From Chloroflexota bacterium (GTDB lineage: Bacteria; Chloroflexota; Anaerolineae; Aggregatilineales; Phototrophicaceae), in the NCBI GenBank assembly GCA_026713245.1, contig JAPOOU010000144.1, forward strand, positions 1 to 54,089: 54,089 bases of DNA, in the 5' to 3' direction. The position numbers were made by a program, and so were the translations under genes. Shown here one piece after another: positions 8,314 through 17,822 of the stretch. Each line of letters begins with the position of its first letter. Positions within the stretch are counted from its first letter, which is position 1. Under the pieces are notes generated by a model. It ran no database searches and was not told the DNA's origin. It saw nothing but the letters and a program-made list of their open reading frames with translations.

Positions 8314-8666
8314 CCTGTCCTCTTTCATTCCAGTGATATCGTTTACGTAAGCGACATCACCGTCCATCTTCTCAAGACTGTTGGCGATCCGTACCGGCAC
8401 TTGATTCATCATCCGTCCGTACAGTGAGTCCCCAACAGCGAAATAAATCACATCAACAACTGTCAGGGCAACACTTCTACGGCATATACACACTATAACA
8501 TATCTTCTGTTGCAGTCCGCAGAATCCGCACTGGACCTGTTTGTGGTTCTGTTGATCGCAGCCAAATAGCGAAGGAATGGGAAATAGAGGAAAACTCTAT
8601 TGAGATGTTATGATATAGATGGGCTGGCATCTCCCGATCTTACCTCTATTTCCGGGGCAATCCGAC
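8314..8666. other. Divergent intergenic region
   Basis: It separates the ParB-like gene and the TRM9-like gene. It contains AT-rich words such as CATATACACACTATAACATA, but no -35/-10 pair with proper spacing was convincing on either strand. No repeat family member is present. Confidence 0.4.
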
Positions 8667-9386
8667 GTGGACCAGGCTATGCGTACCCGCTTGAACCAGA
8701 TCAACCAGGCATTCTATGCCAGGGTGGCGGCAGAATTCGATGCGACGCGAAAGCGAGCTTGGCCCGGCTGGTTTCAGGCGCTTTCCAGAATCGACTCGCC
8801 GATCCAATCTGTGATAGACATTGGCTGCGGTAACGGACGCTTCGCCCTGTTTCTTTCGGAGCGTCAGCCGACCTCTTTTGATTACACAGGCATCGACAGC
8901 AGTCAAGGTTTGCTCGGATTGGCGCGCGCCAGACTCTCCAGGCTCGGGCAGGCGGAGATACGATTGATCGAACATGACCTGGTTGAAGATGAACTTCCGG
9001 ATATGCAAGCCCAGTTGGTCGTCCTCTTTGGAGTCCTGCATCATATACCGGGTTTTCGGCAACGCCGGGAGCTGCTAGTTCGCTGCGCGGAGTTGCTAGG
9101 ACCGGGCGGCCATTTGGTTTTCGCGGCCTGGCGCTTCTATGAAGAAGAACGCTTCCAGGCTCGGATCGTGCCCTGGGATAGCGACTTTCCTGTGGAATAC
9201 AACGACTATCTTTTGGATTGGCGCCGCGGCGAGCGCGCCCTGCGATATTGTCATTACGTTGATGACGCCGAACATGACGATCTTGTCGCGGCGACAGCTT
9301 TGTCAGCCAAAGCCGATTTTCGCGCCGACGGGGCGAACGGGACGCTCAATCGTTATACCGTGTTGAGTAGCGGAAAAGAGGGATGA
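8667..9386 (+). CDS. TRM9-like class I SAM-dependent methyltransferase
   Basis: Methyl transfer from SAM. Motif I is VIDIGCGNGRFALFLSE, the acidic post-I residue is in YTGIDSS, and motif IV is LVVLFGVLHHIPGF. The N-terminus (RLNQINQAFYARVAAEFDATR, trimmed at either end in the family, then AWPGW) resembles the TRM9/ALKBH8-like group that modifies wobble uridines in tRNA. A tRNA substrate is therefore possible but unproven in bacteria. The GTG at 8667 gives the usual start. The ATG at 8679 is an alternative, and the ATG at 8619 would add an atypical extension. No ribosome site is obvious. It is convergent with the SH3b gene. Confidence 0.82.
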   Translation: MDQAMRTRLNQINQAFYARVAAEFDATRKRAWPGWFQALSRIDSPIQSVIDIGCGNGRFALFLSERQPTSFDYTGIDSSQGLLGLARARLSRLGQAEIRLIEHDLVEDELPDMQAQLVVLFGVLHHIPGFRQRRELLVRCAELLGPGGHLVFAAWRFYEEERFQARIVPWDSDFPVEYNDYLLDWRRGERALRYCHYVDDAEHDDLVAATALSAKADFRADGANGTLNRYTVLSSGKEG

Positions 9387-9418
9387 ACAGAAGAACACCC
9401 CTCTTGTATTGACGAAAA

Positions 9419-10699
9419 CTAGCAGCCGCCGCGCCTTAAGATGTACGCTGCGGTCGCACCGTGATTGTCGCCCTCATTGGTTTCCGACACCTGATTGTGG
9501 ATATCGAGGAACAGATTCACGTGATGCTCTTCCTCAACATATTGGTTCTGTGTCAGGCGTCCGAAAGCGGACCTTGACTGGCCAGCGGGAATCGGAGGGT
9601 AGCCGATCTGCGTGGTTACTTGCCCTTCGCCGGTACCCCTGCGTGAGTCTCTAACTTCGACGTTGAATCCCCCAGAATCGCCATTGCCATTGTTGTGGAT
9701 CATGACGTGAATGGTGTAAGTCTCGTTGCAAATCGCTGGGTGAGGCTCCATCCGTATCTCGCCAAAGACCAGGTTGGGGCCGCTGGCGGGCGCGGCGGGC
9801 GCGGCGGGCGGCGCTTCTACCGGTATCGCCGTCGGTATGGGAATCGGCGTCGGTGGCAATGGAGGCGGCGCGATGCGCTCCAGATTACTCAGATCGCCTT
9901 CAGCCCTGACGATGTTTGGATGTATGAATCCGCGGGCTCCATTGTCCAGCTCGATGAAGTACCAACTGGTGCCGCGGCTGCTAGTGCCAAGGATTTTGGC
10001 GCTTTTCCCCTCGAGCAAGAATCCGACGACCTGATACAAGGTATTGTCTCCGGCGCGGACATTGCTATTGACCTGAGCGACCACGCGCGGCGAATCGTCG
10101 AGGGCCTCATCAACGGGTTCTGATTCTTGCTCGGCGGTCGGATCTTGCGGCTCCTCAACTTGCGGCTCCTCAACTTGCGGCTGCTCAACTTCCGGCTGCT
10201 CCTCAACTTCCGTCTGCATCTCAACTTCCGTCTGCGTCGTTTCTTCAACAAAGGGCGGCGGATTGTTCTCGACGCGGATCGGGCTTAGACGCACGTATTG
10301 AGGACCGTCCCCAGTGTTAATTTTCAAGCGCAACTCGTAAAGACCGTCACGCGCCATCATCGTATTCCAGGTACCGAGAATATCGTCGACGACGCTCAAA
10401 CGCTGCGGTACAGTTCCCGGTGACCACGGTTCTTCTGGCTGGTCGTCCGTATCCATCTTGTCGACAATCAGTGGACGGAATTCGACGAAAAAGCTCAAGA
10501 TATTCGGCAGGTTCACCGTACCGCGAATATCAACGCTGTCGCGCACCACATATACCGGGGGCGGGAAGCTGATGTTCACGTCGGGGTTCACCATCATTTC
10601 GTCGTACGGTTCAATCACGCTGTTGCCGTCCTGTCCTAGCGCCAGGGGAACCAACAGCAACATTACGATTATCAGGAATCCTGGAAACCTTGCTCGCAT
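9419..10699 (-). CDS. Secreted SH3b / CARDB-domain protein
   Basis: An exported 426-residue protein. Residues 1-22 are a signal peptide (FLIIVMLLLVPLALG). A folded N-terminal domain follows, then a linker of tandem PQVEE/PQVEEPQ units encoded by direct DNA repeats (about 10140-10235). An SH3b domain is at about 205-275 (NSNVRAGDNTLYQVVGFLLE, WYFIELDNGARGFI). After a PTPIPIPTAIP linker comes a CARDB-like domain (ICNETYTIHVMIHNNGNG, HHVNLFLDIHNQVSETNEGD). It probably binds the cell wall or a surface ligand; no enzyme motif is seen. The ribosome site AGGAGGTGA is near perfect. The repeated linker could vary in length by slippage. Confidence 0.8.
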   Translation of the reverse strand: MRARFPGFLIIVMLLLVPLALGQDGNSVIEPYDEMMVNPDVNISFPPPVYVVRDSVDIRGTVNLPNILSFFVEFRPLIVDKMDTDDQPEEPWSPGTVPQRLSVVDDILGTWNTMMARDGLYELRLKINTGDGPQYVRLSPIRVENNPPPFVEETTQTEVEMQTEVEEQPEVEQPQVEEPQVEEPQDPTAEQESEPVDEALDDSPRVVAQVNSNVRAGDNTLYQVVGFLLEGKSAKILGTSSRGTSWYFIELDNGARGFIHPNIVRAEGDLSNLERIAPPPLPPTPIPIPTAIPVEAPPAAPAAPASGPNLVFGEIRMEPHPAICNETYTIHVMIHNNGNGDSGGFNVEVRDSRRGTGEGQVTTQIGYPPIPAGQSRSAFGRLTQNQYVEEEHHVNLFLDIHNQVSETNEGDNHGATAAYILRRGGC

Positions 10700-11044
10700 T
10701 ACTTCACCTCCTGAGAAATAGGCTTAAACCGCCCGGAACATGTCCGTTCGCCAAGTGACGCATCAAGCACGTTGGCCGGATTATCGTTACTGGCGCCGAC
10801 TGGCAATAGATCATAAGCGCGGTCTACTGTTGGCAAGCCTTTATCTTTGCACAATTTATGATAAACCGAAACGAGATTAGCTGCCCGCCGCATTGCCTAC
10901 GAATCCGCATCGGAGTTCATAATTAAGACTATTGATCTTGTTGAATTCAGGGCGCCTGCCAAAGCCAGAGACCCTTTGTCAGGATCTCATCATAGCCCTA
11001 AAAGATGATACAATAACCGCCATTGATCACTGTGCAGGGCGACT
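10700..11044. other. Divergent intergenic region
   Basis: It lies between the SH3b gene and the ABC ATPase gene. A short reverse ORF of 64 codons overlaps it, but it has no recognisable features. TACAAT at 11009-11014 could be a -10 box for the ATPase, but no -35 is properly spaced. Confidence 0.4.
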
Positions 11045-11782
11045 ATGGAACCCGTTGTCATAGTTCGTATTCAAGATCTGCTGAAGACATATACTGAAGG
11101 CGGCCACCGACGCCTCGTGTTCAATTGCGTCAATATCGAAATTGTCCAAGGCGAGTTCTTTGTCATGCTCGGCAAGAGCGGCAGCGGCAAGAGTACCTTG
11201 CTCAACATGCTAAGCGGCATCGACAGTCCCGATGACGGTCGAGTGCTGATCGACGGCGTCGATATCACGGGAATGAGTGATACGCAACAGACACTGTTCC
11301 GCCGCGACTATATCGGCATCATATTCCAGTTCTTCAATTTGATACCGATGCTTACAGTCTTGGAAAACATCACGCTGCCCCAGGAACTCCGTCGCGACCG
11401 CAGCAAGGAGAATGAAATGCGCGCCCGCGCATTGCTCGAACGCGTTGGCCTGGCGGACCGCGCGGATTCCTTCCCGGACAAGCTCAGTGGCGGCGAGCAG
11501 CAACGTGTTGCCATCGCCCGCGCGCTGGTACACGAACCGAAGGTATTGCTGGCGGACGAGCCAACCGGCAATCTCGACGAAGATACCGGGCAACAGATCT
11601 TGCAGCTCTTGCTAGAACTGACGCGAGAAGCGGGCAAGACCTTGATCATGGCGACCCACAATCCGGAGATTGTGCCCTTCGCCGATCGTGTCTGCCGCAT
11701 TCACGAGGGACGGCTCTACGTCAGCGACAGCCACGCTTTTGATAGCATGTCGGGACCTGTCGAGATGGCCGTCGAGGGCTAA
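11045..11782 (+). CDS. ABC transporter ATP-binding protein (LolD/MacB-like)
   Basis: A complete 245-residue nucleotide-binding subunit. Walker A is [12 protein letters not shown], the Q-loop lies in [16 protein letters not shown], the signature is [15 protein letters not shown], Walker B is [13 protein letters not shown] and the switch His is in MATHN. The ENITLP and DEPTGNLD words place it in the MacB/LolD/FtsE group, which drives lipoprotein or peptide export. No permease of the FtsX/MacB type is adjacent: the next gene is a HEAT-repeat protein 349 bases downstream. It therefore appears to be an orphan subunit whose partner is elsewhere. Confidence 0.92.
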   Translation: MEPVVIVRIQDLLKTYTEGGHRRLVFNCVNIEIVQGEFFVMLGKSGSGKSTLLNMLSGIDSPDDGRVLIDGVDITGMSDTQQTLFRRDYIGIIFQFFNLIPMLTVLENITLPQELRRDRSKENEMRARALLERVGLADRADSFPDKLSGGEQQRVAIARALVHEPKVLLADEPTGNLDEDTGQQILQLLLELTREAGKTLIMATHNPEIVPFADRVCRIHEGRLYVSDSHAFDSMSGPVEMAVEG

Positions 11783-12131
11783 GACATCTTCTGCGCGATG
11801 CAGGATTCCGTTGCATTGCCAGCCAAATTTCATAGAAACTTATGATATGCGATTTGTTAGAGAAAAAGGTACAATATTCTTGAGCGCGAGCGATCGCTGC
11901 CGCCAACGGCGGCGCGTAGCGCTGCTCGGGCAAGCGGAGGAAAACACGGAAATATACGAAGACACGAGCAGTGTACAATCCGGAGTGATACAGTCGATTT
12001 GATGGTAAACCCGAAAAGAGGAATACCGCATTCGCAGACAGTTTTTTGCCGCCCCATATGTTAGTGCCGGTCTGATTATTGAAAGAGTCCCGGGGCATCG
12101 TTTCAACCGAGCAGGCGAAAGGCAGACGCCA
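11783..12131. other. Intergenic region
   Basis: No gene is supported. Possible -10 words TACAAT occur at about 11869 and 11976, but without matching -35 boxes. It contains the small palindrome GCGATCGC near 11889. Nothing else stands out. Confidence 0.4.
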
Positions 12132-12572
12132 ATGATCGACCCAGATAGCCCGAACACCGTTCACGTGATCCTTACCGAGTTGCGTGATATCAACAAAGAC
12201 AGGCGGCGCACGGCAGTAATCAAGCTAGGCATGCTTGGTGGCGACAAGGCTGTGCGAACGCTCATGGATATCGTGGAAAACCAGCAAGAAGATTTGATCG
12301 TGCGCGGGCGAGCCGCGCTCATGCTCGGCAAGTTAAGGGACGATCGCGCGGTTACTGCGCTAATCCACGCCCTGGACGCACCCGGGTTTCAGACCCCGTA
12401 CAACGCCGCGATCGCGCTGGGCAAGATCGGTGATCCGCGCGCCATTGATGCTCTTCTCAACTTCGCCGATAGCAGCCGAGACAAGACTAGACAGGCCGCT
12501 CTGCAGGCGCTGCGCCAATTGGGATACGAATTCGAGCGCCCGCTATATGCGGACGGGCAACCCAAGATCTGA
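12132..12572 (+). CDS. HEAT-repeat (PBS lyase-type) protein
   Basis: A small all-helical scaffold of 146 residues made of about four HEAT repeats. They are recognised by RRRTAVIKLGMLGGDKAVRT, RGRAALMLGKLRDDRAVTAL, YNAAIALGKIGDPRAIDALL and TRQAALQALRQLG. Such proteins mediate protein contacts and have no catalytic residues. It lies 77 bases upstream of the first of four GT-C glycosyltransferase genes on the same strand. It could be co-transcribed with them, but no functional link is shown. Confidence 0.82.
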   Translation: MIDPDSPNTVHVILTELRDINKDRRRTAVIKLGMLGGDKAVRTLMDIVENQQEDLIVRGRAALMLGKLRDDRAVTALIHALDAPGFQTPYNAAIALGKIGDPRAIDALLNFADSSRDKTRQAALQALRQLGYEFERPLYADGQPKI

Positions 12573-12649
12573 TTGTCGGCGCGAAGCGCGCGACAAGTTA
12601 ACTGAACCCGGCAGCAGGCCCCCCACATTCGCCGTCGACGGAGAGGCAT

Positions 12650-14182
12650 TTGTCCATTCAGAACAAGCTTGCCCGCCCAAGTTCGCTCCTAGCCCTGTTA
12701 ATGCTGATAGCCTATGGCCTTCGACTGCTCCTGATCATAAACGGCGGACAGCTATTTCATCCGGACGAGCTCCGCTACTACCGCTCCATAGAAACGACAA
12801 AACACATATTCAACGCCGATTTCAAAAATGCCGCCAAGACACTTTTGAAATACGAGTTCCATCAAGGCATTGCGCTTGCCAAGCTCGTCCCGGCACTGTT
12901 TCACCGGCTAATCCACAGCCTTAACCACGACGACAACTTGCTGTGGAAAGATCTATGGCACACGCCACCTCAGAATTTCCGTTTGCCCGCGCTGATCTTT
13001 GCGCTGCCTTCCGTTCTTTGCATTGGCATGATTTATCTGATCGGGCGACAGGCTGGCGCCAATGAAGGCGAAGCGCTATTGAGCGCCTATCTGCTAGCGA
13101 CTTCCCAGTCGTTTTTCTTCTTTGCCAAGCATCTTCTTCCCTATGACATTGCAACTCTCATCGGATTAATCGCCATTTACTTTGCGTTTCGCCTGCGCGG
13201 CTGGCGCATAATGAACGCGTTATTCGTCGGTTGGCTGGCGTTTCTCGTTTTCTGGATTTACAACGGTTACATCACCTTGACCATCACCATAGGCATTTTG
13301 TACTGCGTTCTTTTGGCTGCGGACCCGCGCGACGCCATTCGCAGAGCTATTGGCATGGCGGGCGGCGCCCTGCTGTTTTTCCTCCCGATCGTACTCTTCA
13401 ACCTGGTTATCCTGAACGAAAATGTCGTTCTGCAGATGATGACCTTTTCCGAAACCGTCGATCACGGGTCGTTTTCCGAAGGCCCGATCTTCCCGTTTCT
13501 GTATTTCCGCGATGTTGAAGGCGCAATGAGTATAGTCTGGATATTCGGGCTGGTCTTGGCCGCATGGGCTTGGCGCGGCCGCTGTCTTTCGAATGACCGT
13601 CGGCGCGCCTGGACGTGGTTTGCCTGTCTATTCAGTCTCTATCTGATGCTCTCGCTATTGTCCGCGGGTTTGCAGCTTTTTGTTGTATACGGCCGTGTGG
13701 TACGCTCGCTAGTGCCATTTATCGCACTGGCATGCGCCTATGGCTATTCAGCGTGCTATTTGCGCTTTGGGCGCGGCGTTCTCACATTGTTAGTTGTCGG
13801 CCTTGGCGCCCTGTCGATCGCCAATTTTGTTCCGGCGATCGCGCAGCAGTATCCTTTGGAAGTCGCTTGGGAGGTGTATCAGACTTACGAAGATGTCTCG
13901 TTCGAGACGACCGTTGAAACAAGCGAGAATCCGGTATTCAGTTGGTGGGATCTGCGGCCGGAGGCGCCTGATGCCCGCTACCGATTGTTCAATGCAGCCA
14001 ATTACTACCCGATAGGAGACATCCGCGGCGACCTGCCTGAGGGGAAAATTTTGCTGGAAGTCTCCCATCCCTTCAACTATAAACCGTGGCAATACGAAGG
14101 CATGACCCCGGAAATGCGAGAAATAGTCAACCGGAGCGACTTCAAGATTTGGTTGATCGACACCGAGCCGCCCCCCGATTGA
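12650..14182 (+). CDS. GT-C fold membrane glycosyltransferase, paralogue 1
   Basis: A polytopic protein of 510 residues with about ten or more hydrophobic segments. It is probably a PMT/ArnT-like enzyme moving sugar from a lipid-phosphate donor to an extracytoplasmic acceptor. After the first membrane segment is the motif GGQLFHPDELRYY (Asp39-Glu40), the acidic pair expected in the first outer loop of GT-C enzymes. A second conserved block is AKHLLPYDIATLIGL and a third is VVYGRVVRSLVPF. The C-terminus outside the membrane carries the array signature HPFNYKPWQYEGMTPEMRE. The start is TTG 12650, preceded by GGAGAGG. It is the first of four tandem homologues. Confidence 0.8.
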   Translation: MSIQNKLARPSSLLALLMLIAYGLRLLLIINGGQLFHPDELRYYRSIETTKHIFNADFKNAAKTLLKYEFHQGIALAKLVPALFHRLIHSLNHDDNLLWKDLWHTPPQNFRLPALIFALPSVLCIGMIYLIGRQAGANEGEALLSAYLLATSQSFFFFAKHLLPYDIATLIGLIAIYFAFRLRGWRIMNALFVGWLAFLVFWIYNGYITLTITIGILYCVLLAADPRDAIRRAIGMAGGALLFFLPIVLFNLVILNENVVLQMMTFSETVDHGSFSEGPIFPFLYFRDVEGAMSIVWIFGLVLAAWAWRGRCLSNDRRRAWTWFACLFSLYLMLSLLSAGLQLFVVYGRVVRSLVPFIALACAYGYSACYLRFGRGVLTLLVVGLGALSIANFVPAIAQQYPLEVAWEVYQTYEDVSFETTVETSENPVFSWWDLRPEAPDARYRLFNAANYYPIGDIRGDLPEGKILLEVSHPFNYKPWQYEGMTPEMREIVNRSDFKIWLIDTEPPPD

Positions 14183-14397
14183 AGCAGGAATATGGGGCGA
14201 GGGGTGGTTACGCGCGCCGCACTTGGGAGTTATTCACGTAAAGGGAAACATGATCATTGCTCATGCAGTAGAGAATGAAGAGACGGTGTTCGATTGCGTG
14301 CCGAGGAGTAGCAAGTTTCGATTTGCAGCAGGGGCGTGAAGGTTTAATATAGTCAGGTGGGCGAACCAACTGTAGAGCAGCATACACAGGCAACGCT

Positions 14398-15915
14398 ATG
14401 ACCTTGAGTTTGCGCGCGACGCATGCCTTGTCACTAATGATGCTGGCGGCTTACCTGCTGCGTCTGTTACTAATCGTCAACGGCGGCCAATTCTATTTCC
14501 CCGACGAGAGTCGCTATCAACGTCGCTCTGTCAACGCTGCGGAGTCTCTGTTTCAGGCAGACTTTCGCAGCGCAATTGACCAAGTATTGGCCTACGACAA
14601 ACATCACGGTTTTACCGCCGTCGGGCTTGTTCCTGCTATCGTTCATCGCGCGATCTTTTATTTGAACCCGCCGCCCGGCTTTTCCTGGACAACCTACTGG
14701 CTAAGTCGCGACAATGACTATCGTGTCTCGGCGCTGATATTCGCGATTCCTTCGGCGCTTTCAATCGGCTTGATTTACTTGCTTGCGCGTCGAGCCGGCG
14801 CTGGCGAAACTGAAGCGCTGATCGCGGCATTCTTGCTGGCGGCGTCCAACACCTTTTTTATCTTTTCCAAGCACTTCTTGCCCTTGGATTCCTCGCTGCT
14901 GATCGGCCTGGCAGCTCTCTGGCTCGCAATTGACAAGCGCGAAACAAGCCCAAAGCATGCGATTGCGGTTGGAATCGCGACCTTCCTATGCGTATGGGTG
15001 TATTATGGCCATATCACGTTTGTCCTTATGATCGTCATGATCTTCTGTGGTTATTTTGCTCCCAATTTGCGCGCTGCAGCAAGTCGAGCGTTCGGTATGG
15101 CCGCTGGCGCCCTGCTGATAGCGATGCCGTTATTCCTCTATAGCAGCTTTGTCCTTGATATCGACATCGTTTCTGAGGCAATCGAGTTTTCGGAATCTGT
15201 AGCACAAGGCGAGTATTTCGATGGCAGCGTTTTTCCCATTCTGTACTTGGGCAATGCAGAAGCCGGCATCGCCCTGGTTTGGATGATAGGAGTCATCATC
15301 GCGGCTGGTATGCTCGCTCGCCAACCGCGATCACCTGACCTGCAGCGAGTCAAATTGTGGTTCGCTATCCTGATTACTCTGTACTTGCTGATGGTTCTAT
15401 TCTCTGCAGGGTTGCAGATGTTTGTTGTTTACGGCCGTATCGCGCGAACGCTTGTGCCGTTCCTGGTCATGTTAAGCGCGTTTGCACTTACGCCGTGTTT
15501 GATGAGCCGTGGCAAGAAAGCGTTCGCAGTCTTTGTTGGCGTAATCAGCATTCTTGCGCTCGCCAATTTTGTCCCGGCGATCAGACTAGAGTACTTCATT
15601 GAAGTTGCCAAGCGAGCCGAACAGGATTACGGCGAATTGTCATACGAGACAGAGTTGAGCTATCCAGCCTTGCCCTTCGGGGTATATGGAGAAGAGAATC
15701 CGCTTTTGCGCTATAAGCTTCTTAACGCGGGCTACTATTATCCGATAAGCGAACCGCGCGATCTTCCGCAGGGAGAAGTTCTTATGCAGGTCGCGCATCC
15801 CTTCAATCACAGACCCTGGCAATATGAAGGCATGACGCGGGAAATGCGCGAAATCATTAATCGGGATGGATTGTACATCTGGATCATAGACCAGGATTCG
15901 TCGTCCGAAGAGTAG
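14398..15915 (+). CDS. GT-C fold membrane glycosyltransferase, paralogue 2
   Basis: A 505-residue homologue of the preceding protein with the same layout. The outer-loop motif is GGQFYFPDESRYQR (Asp36-Glu37), the second block is SKHFLPLDSSLLIGL, the third is VVYGRIARTLVPF and the C-terminal signature is HPFNHRPWQYEGMTREMRE. Multiple hydrophobic helices cover residues 10-400; the last 100 residues form the soluble tail. A gap of 215 bases separates it from paralogue 1, so it may have its own promoter. The substrate is unknown. The acidic pair is retained, so it should be active if the family is catalytic. Confidence 0.8.
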   Translation: MTLSLRATHALSLMMLAAYLLRLLLIVNGGQFYFPDESRYQRRSVNAAESLFQADFRSAIDQVLAYDKHHGFTAVGLVPAIVHRAIFYLNPPPGFSWTTYWLSRDNDYRVSALIFAIPSALSIGLIYLLARRAGAGETEALIAAFLLAASNTFFIFSKHFLPLDSSLLIGLAALWLAIDKRETSPKHAIAVGIATFLCVWVYYGHITFVLMIVMIFCGYFAPNLRAAASRAFGMAAGALLIAMPLFLYSSFVLDIDIVSEAIEFSESVAQGEYFDGSVFPILYLGNAEAGIALVWMIGVIIAAGMLARQPRSPDLQRVKLWFAILITLYLLMVLFSAGLQMFVVYGRIARTLVPFLVMLSAFALTPCLMSRGKKAFAVFVGVISILALANFVPAIRLEYFIEVAKRAEQDYGELSYETELSYPALPFGVYGEENPLLRYKLLNAGYYYPISEPRDLPQGEVLMQVAHPFNHRPWQYEGMTREMREIINRDGLYIWIIDQDSSSEE

Positions 15916-15972
15916 CCCGGCCGATGCGAATTCTCGTATATTGGAGTAATAGTTTTCCTTCAGGAGTCGCAC

Positions 15973-17547
15973 TTGACCAGAGATAGTCATTCTTTGAACG
16001 ATCGTTCAGGATTCTCATCAGCAGCTTTCGTGTTCTGGTCAAAACGCCTTCTTCCTAAGCATGCGCTGCTGATCATCATGCTCGCGGCCTACCTGCTGCG
16101 ATTATTGCTCCTCGCCAACGAGGGACAATTCCGTTTTGTCGACGAAAACCGTTACCGGCGCGCGACACATGCCGCGGATTTGATCTTTCAAGGCGATATC
16201 ACAGGCGCATTTCAAAGCCTGCTCATTTACGGGCAACATCCAGGATTCACAGTCGCTGGCCTTATACCGGCTCTCTTTCATCGCGCGGTTTATCAACTAG
16301 TACCCCCAAGTGACGAGACTTGGGAAGACTATTGGTATAGTCGATATAGCGACTTTCGTATTTCTTCGCTGTTATTCGTCATACCTTCGGTGTTGGCAAT
16401 CGGCGTGATTTATCTCATCGCTCGTCAGGCCGGCGCCCCGGAAAGCGAGGCTTTGCTCGCGGCGTTTATGCTGTCGGCCTGCAACACCTTCTTTATGTAT
16501 TCGCAGCATTTTCTTCCTTACGACATATCGATTCTGTTAGGGCTTTGCGCTCTGTTGCTCGCGATTCGTCCGCACGAACCCGGCTTCAAATATGCGATGG
16601 CAGTCGGTGGTTTGGCATTTCTAACTTTCTGGGTTTATAACGGATATCTCACCTTCGTCATCATGTTGGGCCTGATCTACTGTTTCTTTATCGATCGCGA
16701 TCCTCGTATAGCTATCCTGCGCGCGTTAGGAATGTTGACGGGCGCAGCGGCGATTTTGGCTCCAGTATATTTCTTCAATCTTTTGATCATGGATATAAAC
16801 ATTGTTGACCAGTTGAGCGAATTCTCGGCAACGATCACTCATGGAGAATACGCAGAAGGTATTGTGCTTCCATTCAAGTATTTCGCGCACGCCGAAGGGG
16901 GCATTGCTCTGATTTGGTGCGCGGGCTTGGGGATCGCGGCTTGGAGGATATGGCGTAATCGGACATCAGAGGCAAGGCATCGCGTGTTTTTGTGGATTGC
17001 CTGTCTGCTGCATCTCTATTTTCTGATGTCATTTCTTTCAACTGGCTTAGAAATGTTTGTCGTCTATGGACGGGTCGCGCGTACGATGGTTCCCTTCATA
17101 GTCTTGCTTTGCGCATACGGTTTTGAGCCGCTATTTATACGCTACGGAAGCCGAGCGACAGGGATTTCTGTCGCAGTAGTTAGCTTGTTGGCTCTCGCCA
17201 ATTTCGCCCCTATCATTAGTCTGCATCACTACCGTATGGTGCAACGCCATGTCTACAGCAACTATAAGGGTGTCTCATTTGAGTCAACCTTTGGGCCCGA
17301 TAGCAAAGCCCATGGCTATCGCGGCGCCTATGTACCGACCGAAAGATTCAAACTGGTGAATGCTGGCGTCTTTTATCCAGTCACCGAAATTACCGAGCGC
17401 CCGGCGGGAAAGGTGCTGCTCGAAATCCCACATTACGCGAAAGTCAAGGCTTTGCAATACGAGGGTATGACGGCCGAAGTGAGAGATCTTTTCAACAACA
17501 ACGACCTGAAAATGTGGCTGATCGACACTGAAAACCTGGATGGCTGA
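15973..17547 (+). CDS. GT-C fold membrane glycosyltransferase, paralogue 3
   Basis: A 524-residue homologue in the same array. The N-terminus is about 20 residues longer and precedes the usual AAYLLRLLLLAN helix. The outer-loop motif is EGQFRFVDENRYRR (Asp57-Glu58): Pro is replaced by Val and the first Gly of GGQ by Glu. The second block is SQHFLPYDISILLGL and the third is VVYGRVARTMVPF. The C-terminal signature is the most divergent of the four (PHYAKVKALQYEGMTAEVRD). The start is TTG 15973 with AGGAG six bases upstream. It begins 57 bases after paralogue 2, so co-transcription is likely. Its divergence suggests a different acceptor or donor. Confidence 0.8.
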   Translation: MTRDSHSLNDRSGFSSAAFVFWSKRLLPKHALLIIMLAAYLLRLLLLANEGQFRFVDENRYRRATHAADLIFQGDITGAFQSLLIYGQHPGFTVAGLIPALFHRAVYQLVPPSDETWEDYWYSRYSDFRISSLLFVIPSVLAIGVIYLIARQAGAPESEALLAAFMLSACNTFFMYSQHFLPYDISILLGLCALLLAIRPHEPGFKYAMAVGGLAFLTFWVYNGYLTFVIMLGLIYCFFIDRDPRIAILRALGMLTGAAAILAPVYFFNLLIMDINIVDQLSEFSATITHGEYAEGIVLPFKYFAHAEGGIALIWCAGLGIAAWRIWRNRTSEARHRVFLWIACLLHLYFLMSFLSTGLEMFVVYGRVARTMVPFIVLLCAYGFEPLFIRYGSRATGISVAVVSLLALANFAPIISLHHYRMVQRHVYSNYKGVSFESTFGPDSKAHGYRGAYVPTERFKLVNAGVFYPVTEITERPAGKVLLEIPHYAKVKALQYEGMTAEVRDLFNNNDLKMWLIDTENLDG

Positions 17548-17822
17548 CAGAATGTCCCTGGCGCTGTATTGTGAAAACCGAGGCTCTGGATTGGAAGCTC
17601 GATGTAATGGACCATGTGATAATCGTGGATGCCATCCGCGGTCCGTTGGGACACGTTAGTAAAGTCGCGCTATAGATTCGTCAACCCCCACAAAACATAG
17701 CTTCCCGAACTTGTTCTAATTTAGAACATAAGTCATTGGCCAGCGCTTGTCGTAATATTTGACTGCTGGTAAAGTGTAAGAATTGACAATAGAGAAGCCT
17801 GTATTGGCGGGACACAGGGACA